Shown: one piece after another, positions 10,499 through 21,820 of the stretch
Layout: every line of letters begins with the position of its first letter
Position numbering within the stretch: the stretch's first letter is position 1
DNA from: Pezicula radicicola
Lineage: Eukaryota; Ascomycota; Leotiomycetes; Helotiales; Dermateaceae
DNA: 64,000 bases
Direction: 5' to 3'
Assembly (NCBI GenBank): GCA_003008705.1
Contig: PDUO01000015.1
Span: 377,290-441,289 of the forward strand
Made by a program: the position numbers and the translations under genes
Notes under the pieces: model-generated
The model's database searches: none
Seen by the model: the letters and a program-made list of their open reading frames with translations, nothing else
What the model was told of the DNA's origin: nothing

Positions 10499-12019
10499 TG
10501 CTGACAACTATTTGGTATTCGTAGGCAACCCTGCGCCGCGTTCCAAGTGTGCTGATTGATAGGGATCGTGATAATCCCGGGTCGTCAATTGTGAACGGCA
10601 TGCCTGCTCGAATGTAGAGCATTCTTAGTCTCGCGTTCGTCTGTCTAACAGATTCTCAACACCAGAACGGTGCTTAGCAGTATATCTCACATGTGCGGAA
10701 TCAAATGCGTGCGACTTTCAAGGCGTAAGGCAGTTTGACAACAAAGAGCGATTGATTCGCAGGAAACAATAAGTCAGTAGTCGAAGTATGGGCGTTGGAT
10801 CTGTCCTGTCTTTTGTTGAAGAAGTAACCGTGAGGCTACTATCAGTTACTGAGTTGATCTTAGTAACTCAGCCGAATTGGTCTTCTAAGAAGAGATGCAT
10901 GTTTATTCTCTGTGGCAAAGGTGTTAACCTGATTGGTAACACAGCACACATCTATTTGTGGAATGTTGGAAACTCCGTTATCAGCTCTCTCCAGCTATTC
11001 TTACTGGTAGTAAAATCAAAGAAATTGATCAACTCCTTTTCGGTTCAAATTTTGTTGCACACCAGCTGTGCTCGCGTGGCTAAGTATTTATCCCCTTTCC
11101 CCAAGCTTCTAGCATGGATCTCCGCGCCTCCCCAGACTTATTGTTTCCTGGGCTTGTGGAAATGCGGAGAGTAGGGACTAGTGCAGCCAAGACGCGTATT
11201 CTTCTTCTTCTTCTTTGGTATGAACGGTTGTCTTGGGGTGCTTTTGATGGAGGACGAAGGGAGAAGGAAAGAAGAGCAGATAAGGCTTACATGAGAATCT
11301 AATCGCCGCGGACTTAACACATCTCTCGTCTCAACACAACGATATGTCTATATGGATAGATTGCTTTCGCTTGCTACTACTAAGTCGTGGTTGGTATTTC
11401 TCATAACAGCTCTTATCCTCTCACATTACCAACATCATCCAACACCAACAGCTGTTCTCTACTTATCGTGTCTATCGAAACAAACATCATCATGTCCGAT
11501 GATCGCACCTCAGCTAGCGGTGTGATCAACTTAATGCGGGGAATGGTCGGTTAAGAGATTTCGCGCCCACTTAATCCCCGCTGCTTTGACTATTTTCTAT
11601 TATATTTGCCGTCATCTACTTGGTCAATTGGCATTTTGTTCCCCTGCACCTGCCGTTCAGAGGCGAGCATGAACAAGGATGCAACTTTTCACCACTTTTT
11701 ACCATTGGGTGCTGCAAAAGATGCCTCTCTCCCCGCCAAAATCTATACCCTAGGAGGCTTGCGCCAGCTTACTTTTTCTTTCTGAGAAGGAAAGAAGGGT
11801 AGAGAGCTGCTGTTTTACTGTGCCTCTGAAGCTGGGATCTGGGAACGTCTAGCTCTGCGTTCTTGATCTTTGCTACCTATATATTCCGGGCATCTCTGGA
11901 CCAAGAAACTTTGAAGGGACTGAGAGATTCAGTGACTCACAGCGACTTGGGTTTTTCTTCTCTCATATCGACCAATTCGACACAGGACACCCAGGTTAGT
12001 GTAGAAGCCAACCTGCAAG
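10499..12019. other. Intergenic, upstream of the quinate permease-like gene
   Basis: About 1.5 kb without a supportable gene. A short CTT repeat lies near 11199-11215. Frames at 10788-11302 and 11620-11802 have no recognisable motif. The portion before 12020 is likely promoter and 5' UTR of the transporter. Confidence 0.45.
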
Positions 12020-13891
12020 ATGGGTGTTTTCACCAAAATCGAAGACCGTCCTACGCCGGCCGCAGTTTACAACTGGCGCGTCTACACCTGTGCTGCCATC
12101 GCTGGTTCAGCAGCAATTATGATCGGCTACGACTCTGCTTTCATAGGAACAACCATTGCTCTCACATCATTCAAGGACGAATTCAATTTCTCGAAATACT
12201 CCACGGCTAAGCTCAACCTGATTTCCGCCAACATTGTCTCGCTGTACCAAGCTGGAGCTTTCTTTGGAGCCTTGCTTGCGTATATTGTCGGCCATTTTAT
12301 TGGGAGAAAGAAAGGATTAGCCTTCTTTTCGGGCGTCTTCTTCTTGGGTGCTGGTTTGATGTTGGGAGCCAATGGATCTCGTGGCCTGGGGCTTATTTAT
12401 GGGGGACGAGTATTGGCTGGTCTAGGTGTAGGCGGTGCGAGTAATTTGACTCCCATCTATATCTCAGAGGTTGCCCCGCCCGCCATTCGAGGACGACTTG
12501 TGGGCTTCTATGAGTTGAGTTGGCAGATTGGAGGACTGGTTGGGTTTTGGATCAACGTGTGTTCTTCCCTGTTTCTCATTTGTCGTTTGGACTTAGTGGA
12601 GCACGATGAAATGCTGACAGAAAGTAGTACGGAGTCAATACAACCATGGCGCCATCACACAAACAATGGATCATTCCCTTTGCAATCCAACTCATTCCGG
12701 CCGCCGGACTCTTCCTCGGCTCTTTCTGGATCCCAGAATCCCCTCGCTGGCTCCTCTTCAAAGGCAAACGTGCAGAAGCACTTAAAAACATCTGTTATAT
12801 CCGCCATCTGCCTATTGATGACATATACGTTAAGGAAGAAGTATATGCTATTGATACAGTTCTTGAAGAACAGCGATCAACGGTTGGACTTGGATTTTGG
12901 CAACCCTTCCAACGCGTTGCTAAGGACCGGAAGACGTTATACCGATTCTTCCTTGGTGGAAGTTTATTCTTCTGGCAGAATGGAAGTGGGATTAATGCTA
13001 TTAACTATTACTCACCCACTATTTTTAAGAGTATTGGTATTACAGGTCTCAACACGCAGCTCTTCACAACAGGTCTCTTCGGCGTTGTGAAGTTTTGTAT
13101 CACGTAGGTTCTTAGATCCCTCATCCAGAGGGCGAGAGAGAGAAAAGATGGACTAGAACAGCAGACTGACTATCAAACAGATTATTATGGCTCTTCTACT
13201 TAGTCGACCACATGGGACGTCGTCGACTTCTCATGATCGGAGCCCTAGGCGGATCTCTCTGCATGTGGTATGTTGGAGGGTACATAGCAGTAGCCGACCC
13301 AGTAAACCACCCCACCACAACCCTCTCTTCAGGCGGAATATCAGCAGTATTCTTCTTCTACCTCTGGACAGCCTTCTACACACCCTCTTGGAATGGAACG
13401 CCCTGGGTTTACAATTCAGAAATGTTCGATCAGAATGTGAGAACCCTGGCTCAGGCTAGTGCGGCTGCGAATAATTGGCTTTGGAATTTTTTGATTAGTC
13501 GGTTTACACCGCAGATGTTTGCGAAGATGGGGTTTGGTGTTTATTTCTTTTTTGCTAGTTTGAGTAAGTTTTCTTGTTCTTCCCTATCACTAAATCGACA
13601 TCCTAGCGTCTGATAACTCGTCTGTTGAAAGTCACTTAATAGATTACTGACGTGAAACAAATAGTGATCCTCTCTGTCCCCTTCGTCTTCTTCCTCATGC
13701 CCGAAACAAAAGGCATCCCCCTAGAAGCAATAGATCGCCTCTTCGATCGATCCCATGCTCAACCTCGTAAAGCTCACGCAGTTGTATTGGCCGAGTTGAG
13801 GGATGAAGAGGCGTCTTTGAGAATGGGTCTTGAGGGGGAGAGTGTTAATGAGGAGAAGGAGTTGAGGGTGCAGGAAGCACAGGTTGTTTGA
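12020..13891 (+). CDS. MFS sugar-porter family, quinate permease (QutD)-like
   Basis: Four exons, 12020-12556, 12628-13103, 13181-13563 and 13665-13891, 540 aa. The start MGVFTKIEDRPTPAAVYNWR and the blocks GYDSAFIGTT, LISANIVSLYQAGAFFGAL, GRVLAGLGVGGASN, PESPRWL, FFWQNGSGINAINYYSP and FYTPSWNGTPWVYNSEMF follow QutD/Qa-y quinate permeases throughout. PETKGIPLE closes the last membrane helix. The twelve membrane segments expected of the sugar-porter family are present, with GRKKG and GRRRLL in the conserved cytoplasmic loops. It likely imports quinate or a related aromatic acid or sugar by proton symport at the plasma membrane. The neighbouring genes are not quinate-catabolic enzymes, so substrate is inferred from similarity only. 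Intron phases all restore the family sequence. Confidence 0.9.
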
Positions 13892-14711
13892 GGTGTCTTT
13901 TGGAGTAGTTAAGGGGGTTTGGTGGAAGAAAGGACGGGGAGTTTAAGAATGGGGAATGAAGAGGGGTGGTTGGGGAAATGGAACTCTCTACAGTTGTATC
14001 TTAGGCGTTGATTATTATGCAATGTGAACGATTTTGATTTAAAGTGATATATTAAAGGGCACAGAGCTATACTTGACTTTTATGTAAAAATGTATCTACT
14101 AGAGCACCCTATTTCAATAATAAATAAGTCTAATTCTAGAGTTAAGCGAGGAGTAAGAGAATCAATGGTTGACCTTACTTACTATTTTGGTTGCTAAAAC
14201 TACCTACATGAAGCTAGAAGATCTATTTTATTGCTAGAGGACCTTCTTCTACTTCACTTTTTCTTAACAAAGGCCTTAGCGCTCAAGTTCACTCTCTTAA
14301 TGCCCTTCGTGAGCTGAAGGTCTAAAGTGGTTTTGTGGTCACATGATTGAAGTCACATGCTCTCGTGTTGTCTGTGCTCGGGCCGGCGCGGCGCGTCGAG
14401 TATCGATCATCTTTAGCTGCATCTTAATTACCCCACGAACCGCTTTGGCCTTCCAACTTCAAACTTTCCCAGCCCTTTCACCCCTACACCTTTTTATGGC
14501 AACCACTGTGTCTTGGTGAAGGAAATCATACAAAGTTATGCGGAGCAATTCTGGCTCTGCTTCTCGCGCTAAGCTAGTTAGCTAGTTCCCGCATTGGCCA
14601 ATGCGCATCGATTACGATAACCACAACACCAACAGTACCGCCCTCCTCCATTGCTGCTCCAGTTGTGGGGTGTTGCGCCCAATTGCTTAGTGCTAGATTA
14701 ATCTTTGCACG
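13892..14711. other. Intergenic, with a GC-rich patch
   Basis: About 820 bp holding the 3' UTR of the transporter and the promoter of the J-domain gene. A distinctly GC-rich patch (14382-14400, GGCCGGCGCGGCGCGTCG) stands out in otherwise AT-leaning DNA and could be a regulator site. Nothing else seen. Confidence 0.4.
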
Positions 14712-17700
14712 ATGGCTCCAGCGCCAGCTTTCGATTTGTATGAAGCGTTAGAAGTCACCCAGACCGCTACCTCCGAAGAGATCAGGCAGTCTTACAGGCG
14801 GCTGGCTCTACTTCATCATCCTGACAAGAACCCCGATGATGCCAGTGCCAAAGATCGCTTTCAGCGAGTGAGATTATCTTACCCTACCTTACTGTTGCAC
14901 GATGAGGATTAGTCTCCTCATGCCCATGTGGATGCTAATGTCTCCTCTTATTCTCTCTAGATAGGCCTAGCTTACGAACATCTCTCTGACGATGCAAAGC
15001 GCAATTTGTATGACAATCGAAATACTCGCCCTCATCCTACCCAACCATTCTCTTCGGGCTTTGGCCGCGAGTCCTACTACGACTTTGGCTCTGAATCCGA
15101 CTCCGACGACGATTATTACTATATGGGCTCTGACTTGGACGAATTTATGGCAAGGTTCGCTAGACGTGAAGCTGATTGGAAAAGACAGCAAGCTGCCTGG
15201 GAAGCACAAGTAGATGGAGATCGCGCACGGGCCCGAGAAGACTATCTTGCTAGAGAAAAAGCAGAGAGGGAACGACGTGAAGCTCGTGTCAGGGCTAAAA
15301 GAGAAGAGGAGGAACAGTCAGGGAAGAGGAAGGAGGATAGAGAAAAGGTAGAGAGGGTACTACAGGAAAATTGGTGGTCCAGTCTCAATGCGACAACTGA
15401 GGAGGAAAAGCAAAAGACTTGCTATCATTCGGAATTCTGGCCAAAGGAACAACAGAAGAAGAAATTTAAGTGCGGAGAGTGCAATCAGAAGCGGGGAATG
15501 ACCGGCTATAAATGTCCGCATTGCTCGCTATTGGTATGCCAGATATGTGTTAGCGAGTTAAGGGACCCCAAGTTAAACGGGGAGCGCAAATTAAACGCTG
15601 AGCATGACCATAAAGATGACCATTTGACGGAAAACAAGGCACCAGGCACTGAGGATTCCCAAGCGGTGCTCGAGGTACATGAGGAGTATCCAGACTTTAC
15701 GAAGACAACACCAAAGTTTACGTCTTCGCCTAAAAATCCCTTCGCCGTATTGGAATCAGATGATGAAGACGATGAAGAAACTGTCTTTCGAGGAAGGAAC
15801 ACACCATCTACGACTACAGACAAACCGCCAAAGGCAGCTCCTAGTTCTGTAAATTCTGCACCCAAAACGACTCCAGCTAGTCAAAAGTCAAAGGTAGCGC
15901 CCACAATGCGCAAAGCAGAACAACGACAGTCAAGAAAAGGGAAAGTTGCGCAAACTACGGGTGTGGGTAATGGAAAGGGGCAGGGAAACGGAAATGAGGC
16001 GGTGACATCAAAAGCAAAGGGTGGGAAGGGAAGTGCCGCTACTTCAACTCAATATGTGCCTGGTATGAAACAACTTGACCATTGGTTTGTGTTTTTCAAA
16101 CAGCTTACTCTTATGTTTAGGAAATGGTCTTGTTACATGTCCCATTTGCAATGAACGGATGACGGAGCGTGCTGTTGACGATCACATCGATACGTGTAAC
16201 AGTAATGCCCCGAGCACAAATGGTATGAATCACCCTACATCACAAGTAGTAAACAGCATACAAAACAAGAACGGGGCTACTCCTCCCTCCTCTTCTACAA
16301 CATCAGAATCAAATATCAATGATACATCTCAGCCAACGTCTTCTCTACCAACCGAGCAACCAAAGGCGGAAGTCAATGGACAAACAGTCATAAACCCTGT
16401 AGCGCAAGCCAATACTTCAAAGGCTAGAGTGAGCGAAGAAATAGAAGCGGGTGGCGAGAAAGCAACAAAAGCTTGCGAATTGCCAATAAAAGCCCCTTCA
16501 AGTGGTCCTACACGAGCCTTCATCAAGTTTGCCGATCCAAAGAAGAGTATTACTTTCTCTCACCTAACACAAGCAATGGAGGAATTCGGCGATGTCAACG
16601 AGGTTAAATATGTCGAAAAGCCGTTTGGAAAAGCAAAAAAGACGAAGATATTTGCTGAAGTTCTATTTACCAATCCTGAAGGGTTGAAAAGAGCTATTTC
16701 CGCAAGCCCAAGAACTGTCGCTCAAGGGTCAATACTCATCATGAAAATGAAGCAGAGCAAAGATAGTGAACAGAAATCAGTTGTTCCAGATACCACTGCG
16801 TTGAAACGCAGTCTAGAGGAACTACAAACAGAATTGGAGGCGGAGAGAGTGAAGTTCTCCACCTTGGAACATCAGTCTACATTGCAGCAAGATAAAGTTG
16901 CGAAAACAGAAGAGGAGCTAGCAGAGCAGAAGCAGAAGTTCTCTGAACTGGAAGTTTGGTTCAACGAAGATAGGGAGAACCTAGTCGAAGCCCAAGATAC
17001 GCTTAGGAGCAAGCATGCACTTATCAAAGAACTTGAAAGTGAACGAAAGCACTTATTACCCGCCAAAGCCCGTGTCGACGAGTTGGAAAAAGAATTGGAA
17101 GAGTTGATGGGCAACTTGTCTACTATGAAGACTCAGTCCGAGGAAGGTTGGGAGAAGCTACTAAAGGCAGAAACAGATCTGTCTAGCAAGCAGGCACGTG
17201 TTGACAAACATTGGGAAATGCTTTGTGAGGCACAAACAGAAATGGCACGAAGGCAAGCCATTATCAGCGAACAGGCGGAGAATCTCGAGAAGGCAGAGAA
17301 AGATTTGGCGGAAAAGCAAGGGATTATCGATGATCTCAAGAGGGAACGTGACGCATTACTGCGCGCCCAGAATAAATCCCTAACACCACATCAGCCGCAG
17401 GGAGCCGTATCTGTCCAGAAACCAGCACACTTTGAAGCCAAGCCCCCCGGCGCTACTAAAGGCTATGTCAATATCACTTTTGATCCTTCAAGGACGCTCA
17501 CTTTGAGGCTCCTCAGGCAGGTCATGGAAGGTTTCGGCGCTGTCTTTGATGCTGGGCTAATGTCCCCGGGTTCAGCCTTTGTCACTTTTGTGCGTCCATG
17601 GGGTTTGAAGAATGCAATAGCTGCTAACAATTTCTTTATCGGAGAGGCAACTGTCAGGGTTACTCAGTTCAGGGATTCAAAGCCAGTTGCCGACGAAAAC

Positions 17701-19044
17701 TATGTGCACAATCCTACAGGATCTTCGCAGCCCACTTCGATTCACGACCATGGTAAGAATGACGAGAAGCAGCAAAGTGCGAACCATGAAACCCGGAGTG
17801 ATCGCACTAGTAGAAGAGGCAGAAGCGGCGTTATCTCTCCGGAGTCTAATCAACAGAATTCTCAACCTGTTGAACTAGCCTCCCCACTCATATTATCCGG
17901 CAATGACAGAAGGCAACCTCCGTTTCTACCTCAACATCAAACTCAAACCTCGAAACGTGGAGGAAGGGGAGAACGTACTAATAGAGGAGGTAGGGACGGT
18001 TTTATATCTCCGAATGGCGATAAACAAAACTCTCAACCTGCTGAAATAGCCTCCTCATTTATTTTCCTCAACAAGGACGAAAATCAGACCCCATATCGAC
18101 AACATCAAGGCCAAGCTCCAAATCGCGGAGGACAATATGTCCGACGAGAAGGCAGAAACAGCTTTGCATCTCTGAATAATAGAGATACACGAACTTCTCA
18201 ACCTGCTGACATAGCCTCCTCTTTTTTTGTCGCCAACAAGGATGAGAATCAGTCCCCGTATCCACCTCAATATCAAAGTCAAGCTCCGAATCGAGGAGGA
18301 CAATTTGTTGGACGAGGAAATAGAAATAGTTTTACAGCTCCGCGAGACTATGGACAGGACTCTCGGCCCGCTGAGATAGCCTCTCCGTTTACTGTCCCTA
18401 TCAAAGACGAAAATCAGCCTCCATATCCATCTCAAGGTCAAGCTCCAAAGCGAGGGGAACAATATGTCGGACGAGGAGGCAGAAACGGTTTTGCATCTAT
18501 GCAAGACTATGCACAAGACTCTCAGCCTGCTAATATATCCACTCCATTTGTCGCCGCAGATAACGATGAAAATCAATCTCTATATCCACCTCGGCATCAA
18601 GCCACAAGGCGAGGGGGAAGGGGTGGAGGCACTAGTAGAGGAGGTGGAAGCGACTTTGCGTCTCTGGACGATAATCCACAAAACTCTCAGCTAGCCGACT
18701 CCCCATTCAAGCGATTCAACAACGACAACTATCAATACCAATATTCACCTCCACATCAAACTCAAAATGAAGGAGGCCGAGGTGGACACATTAGTAAAGC
18801 AGGTACAGACAACTTTACGCCTCTAGAGAATTATCTACAGGACTCTCAGTCTGCTATGATATCCACTCCCTTTATTGCCGCGGACGACAACGAAAATCAA
18901 TCTCCACATCGACCTCAACATGAAACTCCAAAACGAGGCGGACGATATTTTGGACGAGGAAATAGAGGATTCCGAGGGGATAGAAGAGGCGGTAGTGGTT
19001 ATGGTAACCGAGGGGGAAAGGTTTGCGATGAAGGTGTTATGTGA
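14712..19044 (+). CDS. J-domain / UBZ4 zinc finger / coiled-coil / RRM-like / RGG-repeat protein
   Basis: Three predicted exons, 14712-14867, 14961-16062 and 16121-19044, 1393 aa. In order: J-domain (residues 8-75) with HPD in HHPDKNPDD; an acidic then strongly charged helical stretch (about 85-200); a four-to-six-cysteine zinc motif CGEC...CPHC...CQIC (about 221-247); and an acidic linker. A Rad18-type C2HC (UBZ4) finger CPICNERMTERAVDDHIDTC spans the exon 2/3 side (about 425-445). An RRM-like fold follows (about 548-632), then a long coiled coil of Glu/Lys/Ala/Leu repeats (about 647-835), a second RRM-like segment (about 868-937), and seven tandem units of about 54 aa rich in RGG (about 991-1377). 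A J-domain implies Hsp70 partnering, UBZ4 implies ubiquitin binding, and RRM/RGG implies RNA binding; the combined role is unknown. The exon 2/3 join uses GTATGA..TTTAG and restores PGNGLVTCPIC. If that intron is not spliced, exon 2 ends at 16154 as a shorter J protein. Confidence 0.75.
17830..18994 (+). repeat. Seven in-frame tandem coding repeats (RGG units of about 54 aa)
   Basis: Each unit begins with a F-[IAT]-[SP]-like step, then SQPAEIAS-like, then K-DENQ-P-Y-P, then a basic RGG tail. Units begin near 17830, 17998, 18163, 18331, 18490, 18655 and 18817. Sequence divergence between units is moderate, so this is an old expansion. The last unit runs into a dense RG/GG tail. Confidence 0.8.
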
Positions 19045-20401
19045 ATAACTCACGTCACCGTTTAAACCTCTCTGTCCTTTCTTAGCAGATTTGACCAGAG
19101 ATATACATCTAGAAGTTGCTAACCACAAAGAAACGAAACGCCATACCAACTATATCTTCAGGTATCTCATATTCAGGAGCCAGCCAAAAGCAAAAAATAT
19201 TTCTCCCCCATAACATGGATATTCTGGAGAAGCCGTAGGACATGAATACCATTATTTCACGGAAATAAAAAAAATACCTGTCAGATAGAAAACAAACGAC
19301 GACTCTACCCAGAATATAATGGGAACTAGCTGGGGTACAGCGTTATTATCGCTTCCCCTTTCTTTAAAAGGAATAAATCTTCCAGTTTTGGTGTCAAGGA
19401 GTTACATTATGACATGTAGGATCCAAGTACTTAGGTGAAGATAAAAGCCACGGCATAGTACTGTGTAGTACTAACTGTATATAATATATAAATAAATATG
19501 ATACCCCACCCCATGAATATATTTTGGTCTAAACTGAAATGCGAATATTACGGACGGGAGGTATTTAGTTAAAGTGGTCCACGAAAAGAAAACAATAAAC
19601 AACGTAAACTAATTTTTAAAATCTATAACTAGGTAGTGGTTATTTCTATACTATAGTATCTAAAATATTACTTATTCTTTATATATAATACTATAACCCT
19701 CGATGATACCTATAATTTATTACCTTACTATTAAGTACTAGTTTAACTTAAGAAATTATTAATTTATATCTTTAGGAACATTAAGCGAGTGCATAAAAGG
19801 GGTTAATATCCTTCTATAGGTAGTATATAAGATAGGATAAGTTTTAATTAATAAGACTAGATAGTATATTATTCTTTATATAGATTAGTAATAAATAAAA
19901 ATAAACTAGTAAAACACTTATATAAAAAACTATATAAAGTTGTGTCTAAGGAACCCTTAATTTCTATACTTAAATAGACATAAAAATAGAAATACTTATC
20001 TTATCTAGAAATGGTTTTAATTTTTAAATACTACTTAGTCATAGTAAAGTAAGTAAACCTCCTATTTATACTAAAGTGCCTTTCTTCCCGCTTTCTAAGT
20101 AGTATATATACCTATGGTTGGTTAAGTAACTCGCTTAATTTAAGTAGCTTATTTGTTTCAGGTAATTGACTTATTTTGAATCTGTGTAACCTAGAACTTA
20201 CTTGTTTTCTACTTTGGTAAGTTACCTGACAGCTCACTTGATTTGAGTAACTTGTAGTGGAAAGCTAGTTTATAGACTAGTGAAAAAGACTACTGCAGAA
20301 TGCTATCTATAGTACTCTAATGGGTTTATCCCATTATGGTTGTTATCATTATCAATACTCCCAGTTCCATCGTCACTCCCTTCCAACAATACAGCAATAC
20401 C
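19045..20401. other. AT/TA-rich intergenic island
   Basis: From about 19440 to 20100 the DNA is extremely AT-rich and full of TA dinucleotides with no open frame, as expected of repeat-induced-mutated or decayed transposon DNA. A tandem-repeat stretch follows (20118-20275). Confidence 0.5.
20118..20275 (-). repeat. Degenerate 18-20 bp tandem repeat, copy A (minus orientation)
   Basis: Read on the minus strand it contains units such as CAAGTTACTCAAATCAAG and GAGTTACTTAACC. It belongs to the same family as the stretches at 22028, 35195, 36385, 47935 and 53375. It faces copy B across the mucin-like gene. Confidence 0.6.
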
Positions 20402-21820
20402 CTAAATCCGACTAGGTAACTCATCATGATACTCAATCATCATAGGACCTTTAGGCTCCAAAACCTCAATCTCCGTATCCGCAAAGCTCCCCAGTGAACC
20501 TCCCTTCTCCCCCCTTATCCTCATCCAAGCTCCTGGATTGCCCCTCCATGTTTTCCCCTTTCCTGCCCAGCGAAAATTCGGGCTTGGGGATGGGATCCAA
20601 TCTCGACTACCGAGGCTACAGCAGAAGTATTTTTTGAGGAATGCTATGAGGAGCATGAGGATTATCATGGCAAGGGAGAGAAGAAATGAAAGGATGTACA
20701 CGTCGTAAGTATGCCAAATCACCTTATCGTGATGCGAGTTATTGCTAGTCAAGCTAGTTGGCTCGGCGGTTGACTGTGTAGAAGATCTGGATAAACCCGA
20801 GGAGCTAGAGCTTTTATGCTCAGCAGTCGAGAGAGTTGGTGTTTCTAAAGTCGTTACTTTAGGAGTGCCAGATGTGGAAGAAACGAAGCTAATGGAGGTT
20901 ATTGGAGTAGACGAGCCGGTACTGCTTGACAAAGAGCTGCTGGCGGCTGCTGATGAAACAATACTAGTAAATATTGTAGCAATTGATGAAGAGCTGCTCG
21001 CTGCTGCGGGTGTAGGTGAAATGGTACTTGTCAATACTGTAATGACGAAACTTGTTGGTAGTGCGGTAAGCGTATCTGTATTTGCTTCAGCTAGTTGTGA
21101 TGCGCCGAAAGATGATGAGGTTACTAATCTTGCTGATGTCGGAGTTGAGGACGATGCGTATGTCGTGATTGGATTGGTACCGAAGGATTCTGATGAGAGC
21201 TGACTGTTGATAATACTTGAGAGGGTACTTGCTGGTAAAGAGATAGAAGACCCAGTTGTAGTTGAGTTCCCAACCGAAGCCCATTCTCCATTACTCAATC
21301 CACCTCTTCCAGTCTTTGTCGAATCATCGCTTGCTCTTCCCGTAGCTGTAACCGCCATTGATTTAATTCTGCCAACCACTGACGTCGTCGTTCGTCCTCC
21401 AGCCAGGCTATCAGTTCCACTAATATCTCCAACAGAGCTACAAAATCCCTCCAGGCTCGCGATCGCCGTATACGATTCATCAGCCATTGATTTGACGTAA
21501 CCAATGCAAGTAGCCATAGCACCATCGAAAATATTGGGAACCCAAGATGTACTAGAGTAGCAGAGACAAAGTGCTTGATCTGTAGGTTCTAGAGCTGTGA
21601 ATGATGGGGTCAATGATTCGCAGATATAGAGAGCTGTTCCTATTAGGGCACAAGCTGTATTCTGGCCGAGGCTGGGTGGGCTAGTGGCGAGTGGTGTTTG
21701 GGCTGTGGTAGTGACGGTTGTGATGGTTGTGAAGATTGTTTGGCGGGCGCGGAAGAGGAGGTCGGTTGGGAAGGAAGCTGATGTAAGAGGGAGGAGTGCG
21801 AGGAAGGGTATGAGTTGCAT
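20402..21820 (-). CDS. Mucin-like Ser/Thr-rich single-pass membrane protein
   Basis: Single exon, 472 aa from the ATG at 21820. An upstream in-frame codon at 22045 exists, but the signal peptide MQLIPFLALLPLTSA starts at 21820. A short cysteine-rich ectodomain follows (six Cys, including CLCYSSTSWVPNIFDGAMATC; about residues 50-130), a signature of fungal extracellular proteins of unknown function. Then come about 230 residues dominated by Ser, Thr and Ala, likely O-glycosylated. One transmembrane helix lies at about 372-395 (core LAMIILMLLIAFL), followed by a 75-residue basic then acidic cytoplasmic tail. This layout resembles wall-stress sensors (Wsc/Mid2-type) by architecture only; there is no WSC signature. 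It is flanked on both sides by inverted copies of the dispersed tandem repeat. Confidence 0.8.
   Translation of the reverse strand: MQLIPFLALLPLTSASFPTDLLFRARQTIFTTITTVTTTAQTPLATSPPSLGQNTACALIGTALYICESLTPSFTALEPTDQALCLCYSSTSWVPNIFDGAMATCIGYVKSMADESYTAIASLEGFCSSVGDISGTDSLAGGRTTTSVVGRIKSMAVTATGRASDDSTKTGRGGLSNGEWASVGNSTTTGSSISLPASTLSSIINSQLSSESFGTNPITTYASSSTPTSARLVTSSSFGASQLAEANTDTLTALPTSFVITVLTSTISPTPAAASSSSSIATIFTSIVSSAAASSSLSSSTGSSTPITSISFVSSTSGTPKVTTLETPTLSTAEHKSSSSSGLSRSSTQSTAEPTSLTSNNSHHDKVIWHTYDVYILSFLLSLAMIILMLLIAFLKKYFCCSLGSRDWIPSPSPNFRWAGKGKTWRGNPGAWMRIRGEKGGSLGSFADTEIEVLEPKGPMMIEYHDELPSRI

Noticed and set aside
10788..11302. Frames upstream of the quinate permease-like gene
   Set aside because: No conserved motif; hydrophobic runs look accidental in AT-leaning intergenic DNA.
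8573..13891. A quinate-utilisation (qut/qa) gene cluster
   Set aside because: Only the transporter and an unassigned regulator are present; no dehydroquinase, dehydrogenase or dehydratase gene in the window.
18055..18576. 173-codon minus-strand frame over the RGG repeats
   Set aside because: Arises from the periodic coding repeats on the plus strand.
20742..21203. 153-codon plus-strand frame
   Set aside because: Exact shadow of the Ser/Thr-rich mucin-like coding region on the minus strand.
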